Shown here piece by piece: positions 46,445 through 56,266 of a stretch of 64,000 nt of DNA (positions are counted from its first letter, which is position 1; every line of letters starts with the position of its first letter). The notes under the pieces are model-generated. The model saw nothing but the letters and a program-made list of their open reading frames with translations, was not told where the DNA came from and did no database searches. The position numbers were made by a program, and so were the translations under genes. Source of the DNA: JBPRGG01 sp051418075 (GTDB lineage: Bacteria; Bacteroidota; Bacteroidia; Cytophagales; Cyclobacteriaceae); the NCBI GenBank assembly GCA_051418075.1, contig JBPRGG010000132.1, forward strand, positions 69,618-133,617. Reading direction: 5' to 3'.

Positions 46445-47779
46445 ATGTATGTAAAACCAATTGCTTATCTGTTTATACCATTTATTTTTATGACTGCTGC
46501 AGGTTGTAAGAAACAGCATGATCAAATGACAGGACCGGCCATTCCAGTTACAATTGAGCAACAGGATGATGGGTTTCAATTGTACCGTGATGGAGAACCA
46601 TTTTTTATAAAGGGTGCTCGTACCATACGGACCCGGTATATGGAAGAAGTAGCTCAAAAGGGAGGGAATGCTGTGCGCATTGGATATAACACTGGTGTAG
46701 AAGAAGTATTGGACAGAGCTCATTCATTAGGCTTGACTGTATTGTTCGGATTACCCTTTAGGCCGGAAAGAGCAGGGTTTGACTATAATGACGTTGATGC
46801 CATTAAAACCCAACAAGACAGTCTTCTGAAAATAGTTGAGCTATACAAAGATCATCCCGCCTTATTACTTTGGACTATAGGCAATGAATTGGATCATATT
46901 CCAGGCCAGGAAATCTATAATCTAAATATGTGGAATGCAGTGAATGAGGTGGCTAAAAAGATTCACCAGTCAGATCCGGCCCATCCGGTAATGACAGTCA
47001 TAGGAACCGGCAGGAAGGAAAAATTGCAGGACCTGGTGGAAAGATGTCCCGATCTGGATCTGTTAGGTGTAAATTCCTATGCTGATATATATGAAGTACC
47101 GGACTGGCTGAGAAAATATCATTGGAATAAGCCTTATGCCATTACAGAGTGGGGTCCCAGTGGTCACTGGCAGGTACCTGAAACAAAATGGGGCGTGGTC
47201 ATTGAGCAAACCAGTACAGAAAAGGCAAGGGTATACCGGGAAAGGTATGAACAGGTAATCCAGTCAGATCCCTGGTGCGTCGGTTCTTTTGTATTTCTTT
47301 GGACCAGTAATCGTCAGGAAAGAACCCACACCTGGTATAACATGTTCCATGATGATGGTTCTGCCAAAGAGGCGGTAGAAGTGATGCAGTATGTATGGAC
47401 CGGAGAATGGCCGGAAAACCGTAGTCCAAAAATTGCCTCCCTGCAAATTGATGGCCACCAAGCAGCAGATGATATCAACCTGATGCCAAATTCGCAACAT
47501 ACAGCCAGCGTCTCTGTTTCAGACCCGGAACAGGATCCACTTCAAATTGAATGGGAACTGGTGCCGGAAAACAAGGAATTTGGGGCTTATGCCGGCCAGG
47601 GAGAAATCAAACCGGAACCGATTGAGGGAGCCATTATAAATATACAGGAAGATGGTCAAAAAATTGAATTCGAAGCTCCGGTCCAACCGGGAGACAATTT
47701 TCGCCTTTTTGTTTATGTCTATGATGGTCATCAAAATGTGGCCGTGGCTAATATTCCCTTTCATATTGGGAACGAATAA
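46445..47779 (+). CDS. Glycoside hydrolase family 2-like TIM-barrel lipoprotein
   Basis: 444 residues, lipoprotein signal (AAGC, C21). A clan GH-A barrel covers about 45-320: acid/base E148 in WTIGNELDH and nucleophile E235 in AITEWGPSGHW, both present, plus VNSYAD. The GH2 catalytic domain is seen without the usual N-terminal GH2 sugar-binding domains, so this is a short GH2-like form. The C-terminal about 110 residues form a beta domain (TASVSVSDPEQDPLQIEWEL) like Ig or cadherin modules. Probably hydrolyses a beta-linked glycan at the cell surface. Divergent from the kinase gene. Confidence 0.88.
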   Translation: MYVKPIAYLFIPFIFMTAAGCKKQHDQMTGPAIPVTIEQQDDGFQLYRDGEPFFIKGARTIRTRYMEEVAQKGGNAVRIGYNTGVEEVLDRAHSLGLTVLFGLPFRPERAGFDYNDVDAIKTQQDSLLKIVELYKDHPALLLWTIGNELDHIPGQEIYNLNMWNAVNEVAKKIHQSDPAHPVMTVIGTGRKEKLQDLVERCPDLDLLGVNSYADIYEVPDWLRKYHWNKPYAITEWGPSGHWQVPETKWGVVIEQTSTEKARVYRERYEQVIQSDPWCVGSFVFLWTSNRQERTHTWYNMFHDDGSAKEAVEVMQYVWTGEWPENRSPKIASLQIDGHQAADDINLMPNSQHTASVSVSDPEQDPLQIEWELVPENKEFGAYAGQGEIKPEPIEGAIINIQEDGQKIEFEAPVQPGDNFRLFVYVYDGHQNVAVANIPFHIGNE

Positions 47780-47882
47780 GCAGGTTAAATAGCTTCTTGC
47801 CTACAATCTATTGGAAGATGACTTCTTTCCTTTAACATATGTAGTGATTTCCGGTTGACTTTTTAGTTCAACTATTTACCAG

Positions 47883-48899
47883 GTGAAAATAAAACACCAT
47901 ATTAAAAAAATATTCAGCCTGATCAAGGAGACCGTGACCAACTGGAATGACGATGATCCCTGGCGGTTAAGTGCGGTAGTGGCATATTATGCCCTTTTTT
48001 CTTTGCCAGGTCTTATCATTATTGTGATTACAGCCCTTAGTCCGTTATTAGGTGATGAGATGGTCAGGGATGAGATATATATGCAAATCAAAGATCTGAT
48101 CGGGCAGGAGGGAGCCCGGCAGGTGCAAACCATGGTTCAGAATGCCAGTCTTAGTGATAAAAGCATGTTTCAAACCATCATTGGAATTGGCACTTTACTG
48201 TTTGCCTCTACCGGAGTGTTTTTTCATTTGAAAACCAGTATCAATCAGATCTGGGGGGTAAAAGCCGTTCCGAAACAGGCGTTTTTGAAAATGCTGCTGG
48301 ATCGTATATTTTCTTTTGGAATGATCCTGGTAATCGGCTTTTTGCTTTTAGTTTCTTTGTTGATTTCTTCAGCTTTAAGTGCATTGAGTAACCAGATTAC
48401 CCAACTTCTGCCCGAGTACAGCATTTATTTTTTCAGATTGTTGGATATAGCCATCAATCTGGTCATTATTACTATCTTATTTGCTTTAATGTACCGGGTT
48501 TTGCCTGATGTGAGAATTAAATGGAAGGATGTATTTGTAGGTGCCTTAGTCACAGCCATTTTATTTGTACTGGGAAAATTTCTGGTTGGCTTTTACCTGG
48601 GTAAAGCTGAGCCGGGATCCACTTATGGGGCAGCCGGATCTATCATTTTAATCCTGCTTTGGGTGTCCTATACTTCTTTGATCTTATTTTTTGGCGTAGA
48701 ATTTACCCAGGTTTACAGTAAATATTACGGCACCAGGATCAAGCCTTCCAAGTTTGCAGTACGACTTCCAGATCCGGAAAGAAAGAAAGCCCTTTCTTAT
48801 GCACAGGATAAAGAAAAAGACAAAGATCAAAACCACCAGGCAGATCAGCCGGATAATAATAATGAGGATTCAACTGAAAAGGAGCAGGATAAATCCTGA
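47883..48899 (+). CDS. YihY/BrkB-family inner-membrane protein
   Basis: 338 residues with a GTG start (47883); there is no better ATG in frame. Six membrane helices in the YihY pattern, with AVVAYYALFSLPGLIIIVITAL near 30-52 and GKFLVGFYLGKAEPGSTYGAAGSIILILLWVSY (in parts YLGKAEPGSTYGAAGS and IILLWVSYTSLILFFG-like text) in the last third. The tail is charged and low-complexity (KDKDQNHQADQPDNNNE). Formerly called ribonuclease BN; the function is not established. Monocistronic. Confidence 0.92.
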   Translation: MKIKHHIKKIFSLIKETVTNWNDDDPWRLSAVVAYYALFSLPGLIIIVITALSPLLGDEMVRDEIYMQIKDLIGQEGARQVQTMVQNASLSDKSMFQTIIGIGTLLFASTGVFFHLKTSINQIWGVKAVPKQAFLKMLLDRIFSFGMILVIGFLLLVSLLISSALSALSNQITQLLPEYSIYFFRLLDIAINLVIITILFALMYRVLPDVRIKWKDVFVGALVTAILFVLGKFLVGFYLGKAEPGSTYGAAGSIILILLWVSYTSLILFFGVEFTQVYSKYYGTRIKPSKFAVRLPDPERKKALSYAQDKEKDKDQNHQADQPDNNNEDSTEKEQDKS

Positions 48900-48926
48900 C
48901 TTTCAATAGTTTTTTGAAACAAAAAT

Positions 48927-50240
48927 TTAAATAACAAGAATTTTCCTGCTGATCTGTGCCCCATCCGCCATTCTTATATTGATCATATAAATACCCGGAG
49001 CCAGAAATTCCAGAGAAAACCGGTAAGATTTACTTAAACTATCATAGCTCCAGGGTTGCACCTGAAACATTTGCCCCAATACATTGGTCAGGGTGATTAT
49101 TTCCGGCACCTGATCAAGTTCAGAAAGGGTCAGGTAAAGTTGATCAGATACAGGATTGGGATATAAATTCCAGACAATTTCTGCAGCCGGGGCTGAACAT
49201 ATAGCTATCTGATCTTCCACCACTGATCTAATTCCTGGCAGTAATTCATAAGTGATCTGACCCGGACACTCTGTAGCACAACCATCACGGTGACCGGCTA
49301 TTACCGGAAGTAATTCATTGGTAGGATGCGGAATAATGGCAAAAGGATCCAGTTGTTCTTTTTGCAGTTTCCAGGTAAGGATATGATTCAGATTTTCCAG
49401 TGCTGCCTTCGTGGGAGGAATTAGGGAGTAGGTGCCAATCAGGCAAACGCCCATGGTACCACTATTCCTGCCACAAAAATGTGCTCCCAGCACATTATCC
49501 TGTTGCCCTGAACCGGGATCCCTGCCCTGGAATATAGTGCCATCAGGAGCAATAAGATAATTATACCCGATATCTGACCAGCCTCTTTCTACGGTATGAA
49601 ACAAATAGATATTCCGAACCACATTAGTATAATTGGTTAAGCTATTTGATGTAGCTGAATGGTGAACGATCACATGATTTACTTCAGTAAATAACCTGTT
49701 GTAATCAGGGGCTGGCAACCCTTGCCGCCAAACAGACTGATCAACAGTTACCGGTTCCTGGCAAATTTCATTAGCAGGTTGTTTCATCCTTTTATTGGCA
49801 GTATGGTCAATAAATCCATTTATAAAGATGAAAGCTACCTCATTTTTAAGATCGGCGCTATAAAAGGTAAAATCAGAAATAAGGGTATCAAAGACCATCA
49901 ACTGGGAATATTGACCTTCATCAGCTATGTTTGGATGTAAATTAAGCTTTATTGGCAGCGTATCTTTACCTGCTATAATATAGCTGCGGTTAAAACTTTC
50001 AGATGGGGCAATTTTAAAAGCCACTGCTGAAAACTCAAACTGGTTGTTTACAAGGTAGGTCTGTGAAGGATTTATTGGGGCTTGCTGAACCAAAACCAGG
50101 TTATTTAGGTTTCGTATAGTTTGCATAGCCAATGGTTTTGATTGAGAAAGGACCTTGTTGTCAAAGAGCAGAAGTATAAAAAAAATTGTAATAATAAAGA
50201 GAATCTGACGTATACATTTTAAGTTGATTATGGCTTTCAT
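48927..50240 (-). CDS. N-acetylmuramoyl-L-alanine amidase-like (PGRP) protein with T9SS sorting domain
   Basis: 437 residues with a signal peptide ending VLSQ. An N-terminal domain (about 35-165) is of unknown type. The amidase_2/PGRP domain covers about 180-345, with Zn ligands in VIVHHSA, AGHRDG and ATECPG. The C-terminal about 80 residues are a type A T9SS sorting domain: NLYPNPVSDQLYLTLS, NVLGQMFQ, LAPGIYMINIR. It is thus exported by T9SS to the cell surface or medium to cut peptidoglycan, its own or that of other bacteria. Confidence 0.93.
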   Translation of the reverse strand: MKAIINLKCIRQILFIITIFFILLLFDNKVLSQSKPLAMQTIRNLNNLVLVQQAPINPSQTYLVNNQFEFSAVAFKIAPSESFNRSYIIAGKDTLPIKLNLHPNIADEGQYSQLMVFDTLISDFTFYSADLKNEVAFIFINGFIDHTANKRMKQPANEICQEPVTVDQSVWRQGLPAPDYNRLFTEVNHVIVHHSATSNSLTNYTNVVRNIYLFHTVERGWSDIGYNYLIAPDGTIFQGRDPGSGQQDNVLGAHFCGRNSGTMGVCLIGTYSLIPPTKAALENLNHILTWKLQKEQLDPFAIIPHPTNELLPVIAGHRDGCATECPGQITYELLPGIRSVVEDQIAICSAPAAEIVWNLYPNPVSDQLYLTLSELDQVPEIITLTNVLGQMFQVQPWSYDSLSKSYRFSLEFLAPGIYMINIRMADGAQISRKILVI

Positions 50241-50369
50241 CGTACCCTGATGGTTTTAAAAGATTGATTTAGGATCAATTTTGTTAAAAAAATTAAAAAA
50301 AATTATGTGTACCTTAAATTTGTTTTTTGAATAGTTAAATTTAAGGGCGAAATTATAAAACAAATAAGC

Positions 50370-50735
50370 ATGAAAAAATTATTTCTCTCATTTATAATCA
50401 TTGGGATCATCCCTTTGTTTTCATTTAGTAGCAGGTTAAATGCTGATCTTTTACCCACCAAATTAAGAATTACAGTTATAGATAACCTGGGCAATAAGGT
50501 AGAAGGGGCAACTGTAACATTATATGCCAATGAATTTGATTACCGCAATAATGAAAACCAGGTTTCAGCCACCCAGACTACTGACAAAAAAGGGCGTGTA
50601 ACCTTTGTTGATCTTAGGCCCACATCATATTTTATCGATGCCCGTAAAGGAAATAAAAGCAATGATGGCCAGGGGGTGCAAACGCAGCCGTTGCAAAAAA
50701 GCCGGATGAATAAACTTAACGTGGTAATCATGTAA
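50370..50735 (+). CDS. Secreted carboxypeptidase-regulatory-like (Ig-like) protein
   Basis: 121 residues: a signal peptide (to about 25), then a small beta domain that reads LRITVIDNLGNKVEGATVTLYAN, TTDKKGRVTFVDLRPTSYFIDA, like the carboxypeptidase-D regulatory or SpaA fold. A basic tail follows. Function unknown; a stand-alone beta-sandwich of this type could be a surface or periplasmic stability protein. A short GC hairpin with T-run follows. Confidence 0.85.
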   Translation: MKKLFLSFIIIGIIPLFSFSSRLNADLLPTKLRITVIDNLGNKVEGATVTLYANEFDYRNNENQVSATQTTDKKGRVTFVDLRPTSYFIDARKGNKSNDGQGVQTQPLQKSRMNKLNVVIM

Positions 50736-50744
50736 GAAAATTAA

Positions 50745-50770
50745 AGCCGGCCCAGGTCGGCATTTTTTTT
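50745..50770 (+). terminator. Short terminator after Ig-like gene
   Basis: GCCG (50746-50749) can pair with CGGC (50758-50761), loop of 8, followed by ATTTTTTTT. The stem is only 4-5 bp, but the T-run is strong. Confidence 0.5.
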
Positions 50771-50826
50771 GTTTATATTTATCATAAATCTTTACCATTC
50801 CTGAATATGTAGATTTTAACTGGCTG

Positions 50827-53694
50827 ATGAAGAAGAACCTTTTTTATCCTGTGCTTTTTATTTTGCTGTTGATAGCCGCTGTATTTATTTATGATCCGGC
50901 TGCCGTTCCTTCACAGCCACCAACCAATTGGCTCACTTTCTATCAATTGGATTCTGTTGAATTGGCCCGATTTGTTGAGGCCCGTTCTGCTATTGGTAAC
51001 AAAGAGAATCCTCAGGAAAGGTTTGATTATGAAATGATGATGCTGGTGGATCCGGTAACTGGTAAGATCCCGGATCAGATAAAGGAAAAAGAAGTGCGTT
51101 TTGCCAGGAAGTTGCCTGATCGTGATTCTGTAAACCGGACCATCAGTGCCCGCTCTACCCGATCACTGGAAGAAACTGGCTGGGAACCACGGGGACCGAT
51201 CAATGTAGGAGGCAGAACCAGGGCACTGGGCATAGACATCAGGAACGAAAAGATCATTTTAGCCGGCGGTGTTTCGGGAGGTATGTGGCGGTCAGAGGAT
51301 GGGGGATTAAACTGGAACAAAGTCACCAGTCCTCAAAGTATTCACAGTGTTACCTGTTTGGTTCAGGATACCCGCCCAGGCCGACAGGATACCTGGTATT
51401 ATGGAACCGGTGAGTTTCAGGGCAATTCAGCCAGAGGAGGACAAGCACCTTTCAGAGGCGACGGGCTATTCAAATCAACAGATAATGGACTGACCTGGCA
51501 ATTATTACCTGCCACAGGTGCCGGTGTCCAAAATAAATTTAATAGCCAGTTTCAGTATGTATGGAATATCGCGATCAATCCGGTTAATTTCAACCAGGAC
51601 GAAGTATTGGTAGCGGCATACGGTGGTATCCTGCGGTCAGTGGACGGAGGTGTTAGTTGGGATGCAGTGATTGGAAAAGATTTGATCGATTCTCCCGGCG
51701 ATCTCAACATGTCCCTGGGATCAGATTATACAGAAATAGCCATTTCCTCCCAGGGAGAAATGTATGCTGTTTTAAGTGAAGCAGCCAACCGAACCGGTCA
51801 ATCTGCTGATCGGGGAATTTATTATTCGTCCAATGGGATCAATTGGCTGGATATCACCCCTGATCAATGGCCTCAGAACTATCAGAGGACTGTAATGGGA
51901 ATTGCCCCTTCCGATCCTAATCTGGTTTATTTTATTTGCGATTCTGAACCCTACAACCTCTGGAAATTTACTAAAACGGCATTTGACGGGACAAGACTTA
52001 CCGGCATCTGGCAAAATCTGAGTAACAACGTGCCCAGGTTTGGCGGCAGAACCGGGGATTATGATTCACAAGGATCCTATAACATGGTGATAAAGGTTCA
52101 CCCAGAAGATGAAAACGTGGTTTTTCTGGGAGGAACTAACTTATATCGTTCTACTGATGGTTTTTCAACCAGGGCCAATACCGGCTGGATAGGAGGATAT
52201 GATACCCTCAAAAACAGCACTATTTATCCGGGTCATTATGTAGATCAGCATGCCCTGGTTTTTTACCCTTCTGATCCGGATAAAATGCTGACCGGAAATG
52301 ATGGAGGTGTGCAATTTACATTTAACAATATGGCTGAAAGGGTAAATTGGACCAGTCTTAACAATGGATTTATCACTTCACAGTTTTATACTGTAGCAAT
52401 TGATCATTCTCAGTTAAATGATGTAGTGATTGGGGGCATGCAGGATAATGGCAGTTATCTTACCTTATCACCCGGGGCTGATTTTGACTGGCACAGGATT
52501 TTAGGCGGCGATGGTGGCTATTGTGCAGTGAGTGAAAACGCATTATTTTACTATTTTTCATTTCAAAAAGGAGAGATTTATCGCACTACCATCAATGACC
52601 GCAATAAATTATCCTCTTTTGCCCGGATAGATCCGGTAGGAGCAGGTCAAATCCAGGGCCAGGAATTTTTATTTATCAACCCCTTTGTTTTAGATCCCAA
52701 TAATAACAATGTAATGTACCTGGCCGGAGGAAATCAGATCTGGCGCAACGAAAACCTTTCACAAATCCCAACCGGCTCTCAGGATCCCACTGATGTCAAT
52801 TGGAAAGCTTTAAGGGAATCACGGGTGCTAAACGGATCTATCAGCGCTTTATCTGTTTCACAACAACCGGCTGATGTATTGTATTACGGCTCAAACCTGG
52901 GAGAGGTGTTTAAACTTGAGCCAGCCCGCTCAGATGATCCTGTGATTTCCAATATCACAAGTTATCAATTTCCGGATGAAGCCTATGTCTCACATATTGC
53001 AGTAGATCCGTCCAATGCAGACCGGATATTGGTAATTTTTTCCAACTACAATATTCAAAGCCTGTTTTTCAGTAAGGATGGCGGCGCTACCTATGAGCCT
53101 GTAGGAGGCAACCTGGAAGAAAACCCGGATGGTACAGGTAGTGGGCCTTCCATTCGGTGGGGACAGATAATCCCCCTTGAGAATAACCAGTGGCTCTACC
53201 TGCTGGGAACCAGCACCGGAGTATATTCCACCACCCTGTTAGAAGGGCATAATACCTTATGGGTACAGGAAGGCGCATCAGAAATAGGGAATGTGGTAGC
53301 TCCAATGCTTACCTATCGTTCATTGGATGGTACTGTGGTGGTTTCTACCCATGGTAATGGAGTTTTTACAAAGAAGTATCAAAATGTAAAACCAATAGAT
53401 AAAGTGACCTCTTTCGATGCCTTCCGGTTAAGCCAGGGATATCCCAATCCGTTTTCCCGCCAGATCACCTTTCGTTATGCCATTCCTCAAAATGATGTGG
53501 TTAAAGCTACTGTTTACAATCCTTTGGGGCAGGAGGTAAGGTCTTTATTGTGGGCTTTTCAGTATGCTGGTCCTAATATAATTAGTTGGGATGGCACCAA
53601 TGAAGCCGGACATCAGGTCAATAATGGGGTATATATCATTAGCCTGGAATATCAGGGAAAACAAATTTCGCAGCGGGTATTTTACAGGCAATGA
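50827..53694 (+). CDS. Asp-box/VPS10-like beta-propeller protein with T9SS sorting domain
   Basis: 955 residues. Signal-anchor-like N-terminus (FYPVLFILLLIAAVFIY). Residues about 120-850 hold repeated Asp-box motifs (SEDGGLNW, STDNGLTW, SVDGGVSW, SKDGGATY) of the sortilin/VPS10 or BNR propeller type. The C-terminus is a type A T9SS sorting domain: LSQGYPNPFSRQITFRYAIP, YNPLGQEV, NNGVYIISLEY. A surface-exposed or secreted protein; activity is not determinable, as many such propellers are non-enzymatic. Confidence 0.92.
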   Translation: MKKNLFYPVLFILLLIAAVFIYDPAAVPSQPPTNWLTFYQLDSVELARFVEARSAIGNKENPQERFDYEMMMLVDPVTGKIPDQIKEKEVRFARKLPDRDSVNRTISARSTRSLEETGWEPRGPINVGGRTRALGIDIRNEKIILAGGVSGGMWRSEDGGLNWNKVTSPQSIHSVTCLVQDTRPGRQDTWYYGTGEFQGNSARGGQAPFRGDGLFKSTDNGLTWQLLPATGAGVQNKFNSQFQYVWNIAINPVNFNQDEVLVAAYGGILRSVDGGVSWDAVIGKDLIDSPGDLNMSLGSDYTEIAISSQGEMYAVLSEAANRTGQSADRGIYYSSNGINWLDITPDQWPQNYQRTVMGIAPSDPNLVYFICDSEPYNLWKFTKTAFDGTRLTGIWQNLSNNVPRFGGRTGDYDSQGSYNMVIKVHPEDENVVFLGGTNLYRSTDGFSTRANTGWIGGYDTLKNSTIYPGHYVDQHALVFYPSDPDKMLTGNDGGVQFTFNNMAERVNWTSLNNGFITSQFYTVAIDHSQLNDVVIGGMQDNGSYLTLSPGADFDWHRILGGDGGYCAVSENALFYYFSFQKGEIYRTTINDRNKLSSFARIDPVGAGQIQGQEFLFINPFVLDPNNNNVMYLAGGNQIWRNENLSQIPTGSQDPTDVNWKALRESRVLNGSISALSVSQQPADVLYYGSNLGEVFKLEPARSDDPVISNITSYQFPDEAYVSHIAVDPSNADRILVIFSNYNIQSLFFSKDGGATYEPVGGNLEENPDGTGSGPSIRWGQIIPLENNQWLYLLGTSTGVYSTTLLEGHNTLWVQEGASEIGNVVAPMLTYRSLDGTVVVSTHGNGVFTKKYQNVKPIDKVTSFDAFRLSQGYPNPFSRQITFRYAIPQNDVVKATVYNPLGQEVRSLLWAFQYAGPNIISWDGTNEAGHQVNNGVYIISLEYQGKQISQRVFYRQ

Positions 53695-53852
53695 CAGTTT
53701 AATGGTTTCGGCCAGGATGAATTGGTCACCCCAAATATCATAATAATTCCCGATTAAGTTTTAGTCCCCCCAGAACCAAAGTCATATTTACGGTAAGAGG
53801 CAAGCTTGATTTTCAGGGATCAATCCGAAAACCTGTGGAGTAATTGAACTAA

Positions 53853-54002
53853 GCATATATATTGGAAAGTCTGAATAAGAAGAAGCTTATATTCATTGAA
53901 GTTATACATAAGGAAGCGTTTGAAAAAAAGGAAGCAGCCTTTCATCGGGAGCAACAATTAAAAAGTGCAAAAGGCAGAGAATTCATCAGGGCAATAGTAT
54001 AG
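53853..54002 (+). pseudogene. Remnant of a GIY-YIG endonuclease gene
   Basis: Frame 53853-54002 encodes KKKLIFIEVIHKEAFEKKEAAFHREQQLKSAKGREFIRAIV, read here as EKKEAAFHREQQLKSAKG and REFIRAIV. That is the C-terminal half of the small GIY-YIG (UPF0213-like) proteins (REKQLKS-KGREFIR). A stop codon closes the frame at 53850, and the GIY-YIG half is gone. The leftover lies in the 450-base gap 53695-54143. Confidence 0.65.
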
Positions 54003-54076
54003 AAATGCCCAGGTAGGTTGATGATTTCATATTCACTACAAAATAGCAAATTGTATCTTTTTTCAATCTGGCTTAT

Positions 54077-54110
54077 TACACCTGATCTTATTTATTTGAG
54101 ATCAGGTGTA
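54077..54110. terminator. Perfect hairpin between GIY-YIG remnant and SnoaL-like gene
   Basis: 12-bp perfect stem TACACCTGATCT (54077-54088) with AGATCAGGTGTA (54099-54110), loop of 10. No strong T-run on either side. It probably marks the 3' end of the minus-strand gene at 54144. Confidence 0.45.
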
Positions 54111-54143
54111 CATTTAAAAACCCGTTTCAGTTTAGCACCGGAA

Positions 54144-54623
54144 TTACTTTACAATCGCCGAAGCCACTTCTCTGTGAATTTTCCATTTGCCGTCATTTTT
54201 ATCTTTCTTGAGAATGACCAGGAAAGTATCTTTTAATTCTACCGATTCACCCTGGTCATTGGTATAATATACAGAGCTCACACCATAGTCGTAAGCAACT
54301 GAATCAGCCACAATAATTGTTTCTTTAGGTCGCATACGTATGCTGTCATAACTGAATTGACCCATTGGTTTTTCCCGTAATCTCTTGTATTCCATCCAAT
54401 CCTCACTACCGGGAGAGACACCTTCGAAATCTGGCGTTGAATATTTACTTAAATCTGCATATCGTTTTTCTTTAATAGCAAGCTGGAATTCAGATCGTGT
54501 TTCCTCAATGGCTGTTAAGGCTGTATTAACATCAAATTGGGCAGGTGTATCCGTTATTTCAGGTTTTTCAGGATTACAGGCATTTAAACATATAATTAGA
54601 AAAATGAAAAATATTTGCTTCAT
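54144..54623 (-). CDS. DUF4440/SnoaL-like lipoprotein
   Basis: 159 residues with a lipoprotein signal (LNAC, about C16). The NTF2-like cone follows (about 30-157): ALTAIEETRSEFQLAIKEKRYADLSKYSTPDFEGVSPG in parts EFQLAIKEKRYADL and YSTPDFEGVSPGSEDW, then VADSVAYDYGVSSVYYTNDQGE and WKIHREVAS. Typical of DUF4440/SnoaL periplasmic proteins; ligand or reaction unknown. Monocistronic. Confidence 0.88.
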   Translation of the reverse strand: MKQIFFIFLIICLNACNPEKPEITDTPAQFDVNTALTAIEETRSEFQLAIKEKRYADLSKYSTPDFEGVSPGSEDWMEYKRLREKPMGQFSYDSIRMRPKETIIVADSVAYDYGVSSVYYTNDQGESVELKDTFLVILKKDKNDGKWKIHREVASAIVK

Positions 54624-54963
54624 TGGATTAGTGGATAATTTTTAATAATATTTTTAAAAATGATTACTTTAAATTTTAGCAAACTTATATATCTAGTGAG
54701 AGTATTCCAATCCCTATTTTTAGGTATATTTATCACATCCGTGAAATCAAGTTGAGAGAAAGAGCTCTCTAAAATATTTCTTTATTAATATTAAAATGTT
54801 AATATTATATACAGAGTGATAAAATGGCACTTTGGTGATTACTCATAAATTAAATCACCATCTTTTAGTTTTGATTTGTTAAATATTAATAACAAAGGTT
54901 CCTGAATCCGGAATAAGGAGATAGATTAGCATAAGCTTTGACATACAATCAACTAATTCATAT
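54624..54963. other. Divergent AT-rich gap
   Basis: 340 bases between the DUF4440 gene (minus) and the CNNM gene (plus). Very AT-rich; it contains TTAATATT / AATATTAA dyads near 54785-54810 but no ORF, RNA or clear promoter pair that I can support. Confidence 0.4.
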
Positions 54964-56040
54964 ATGACACTACTGATTGTCTATTTATTAATTGCACTAA
55001 GTATTTCTTTCCTTTGCTCTCTTTTGGAAGCAGTTTTATTAAGTACATCCACTGCCTACATAGAAACATTGTATTTGCAGGGCAAATCGGTGGGTAAGTC
55101 GTTTAAAAAGCTAAAACAGGATGTAGATAAGCCTTTATCGGCTATTCTGACTTTAAATACCATTGCTCATACAATAGGCGCTGCCGGGGTAGGGGCCCAG
55201 GCAACAAAATTATATGGAGATGCCTACATTGGAATAGTATCAGCCATAATGACCTTGTTGATCCTGGTCTTATCAGAGATCATTCCCAAATCATTAGGAG
55301 CTGTCTATTGGAAGTCTTTCTCAAAGTTCACAGTCAAAACATTAAATTTTCTGATTCTGATTCTTTATCCGTTTGTGATCCTTTCCCTGGGACTTACCAA
55401 GATCATCAGACGAAATCAAAAACAAACTACAACCAGCAGAGAGGAAATAGCTGCCATGGCCAGTCTGGGGACAGAAGAAGGAGTCTTTGAAGAAGGAGAA
55501 TCCAGAATTATTAATAATCTGATTAAACTCAAACAGATAAAAGTGGAAGACATTATGACTCCGCGAACAGTCATCTATTCGTTTCCCGAGGATTTAACCA
55601 TTGATGAAGTATTTGAAGAAAAAAACAAATTACGGTTTTCCCGGATACCGGTATACCAGGAAAACATCGATCAGATTAATGGCTATATTTTAAAATTTGA
55701 TTTGTTACAATGCAAACTGGACAATCGAACTAAAAGCAAATTGAGAGACATTAAGCGGGAAATTATGATTTTCTATGAAAAGAAATCAGTGGCAGATCTT
55801 TTGGAAAGCATGGTGGAAAAAGGTGAGCATATTGCTCTTGTCATCGATGAATATGGGGGTGTATCAGGTTTAGTGACCCTGGAAGATGTACTTGAAACTG
55901 TATTGGGCCTGGAAATAGTGGATGAATCGGATGCCAATATCAATATGCAACAACTGGCCCGGGATAAATGGAAACAACGTGCGATTAAGTTGGGGTTAAT
56001 TCAATCGATAGATAGTGATATTAAACCAGATAGTAAGTAA
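54964..56040 (+). CDS. CNNM/HlyC-type transporter with CBS domains, without CorC domain
   Basis: 358 residues. The DUF21/CNNM membrane domain covers about 1-150 (LEAVLLSTSTAYIETL, LTLNTIAHTIGAAGVGAQATKLYG, LVLSEIIPKSLGAVYWK). A CBS pair covers about 195-325 (VEDIMTPRTVIYSF, FSRIPVYQENIDQINGYILKFDLL, HIALVIDEYGGVSGLVTLEDVLE, LGLEIVDESD). The C-terminal CorC_HlyC domain of longer homologues is missing; the protein ends about 30 residues after CBS. Likely Mg2+/Co2+ transport or its regulation at the inner membrane. Confidence 0.93.
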   Translation: MTLLIVYLLIALSISFLCSLLEAVLLSTSTAYIETLYLQGKSVGKSFKKLKQDVDKPLSAILTLNTIAHTIGAAGVGAQATKLYGDAYIGIVSAIMTLLILVLSEIIPKSLGAVYWKSFSKFTVKTLNFLILILYPFVILSLGLTKIIRRNQKQTTTSREEIAAMASLGTEEGVFEEGESRIINNLIKLKQIKVEDIMTPRTVIYSFPEDLTIDEVFEEKNKLRFSRIPVYQENIDQINGYILKFDLLQCKLDNRTKSKLRDIKREIMIFYEKKSVADLLESMVEKGEHIALVIDEYGGVSGLVTLEDVLETVLGLEIVDESDANINMQQLARDKWKQRAIKLGLIQSIDSDIKPDSK

Positions 56041-56266
56041 GACTAAATAAATATTTTTCTTATACTAATGCTAGATCTGCTAATGACGTTATTGGAAAAG
56101 TGCAAATAGTCAGCTAAAGTTCAGGTAAGTTCGTCATCTCGACATTAGGAGAGATCTGTTTGAGAAGGTAGGTAGCAACAATAAGTAGTTATGCTACGGA
56201 ATTACTCAGATGGTTATTGATGGTTTCTGCTTTAGAATATACATTTTACCTTACCTCATCTTTTGT

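Noticed and set aside
47883..48899. Ribonuclease BN
   Set aside because: The old name of YihY is wrong for this membrane protein family; no nuclease motif is seen.
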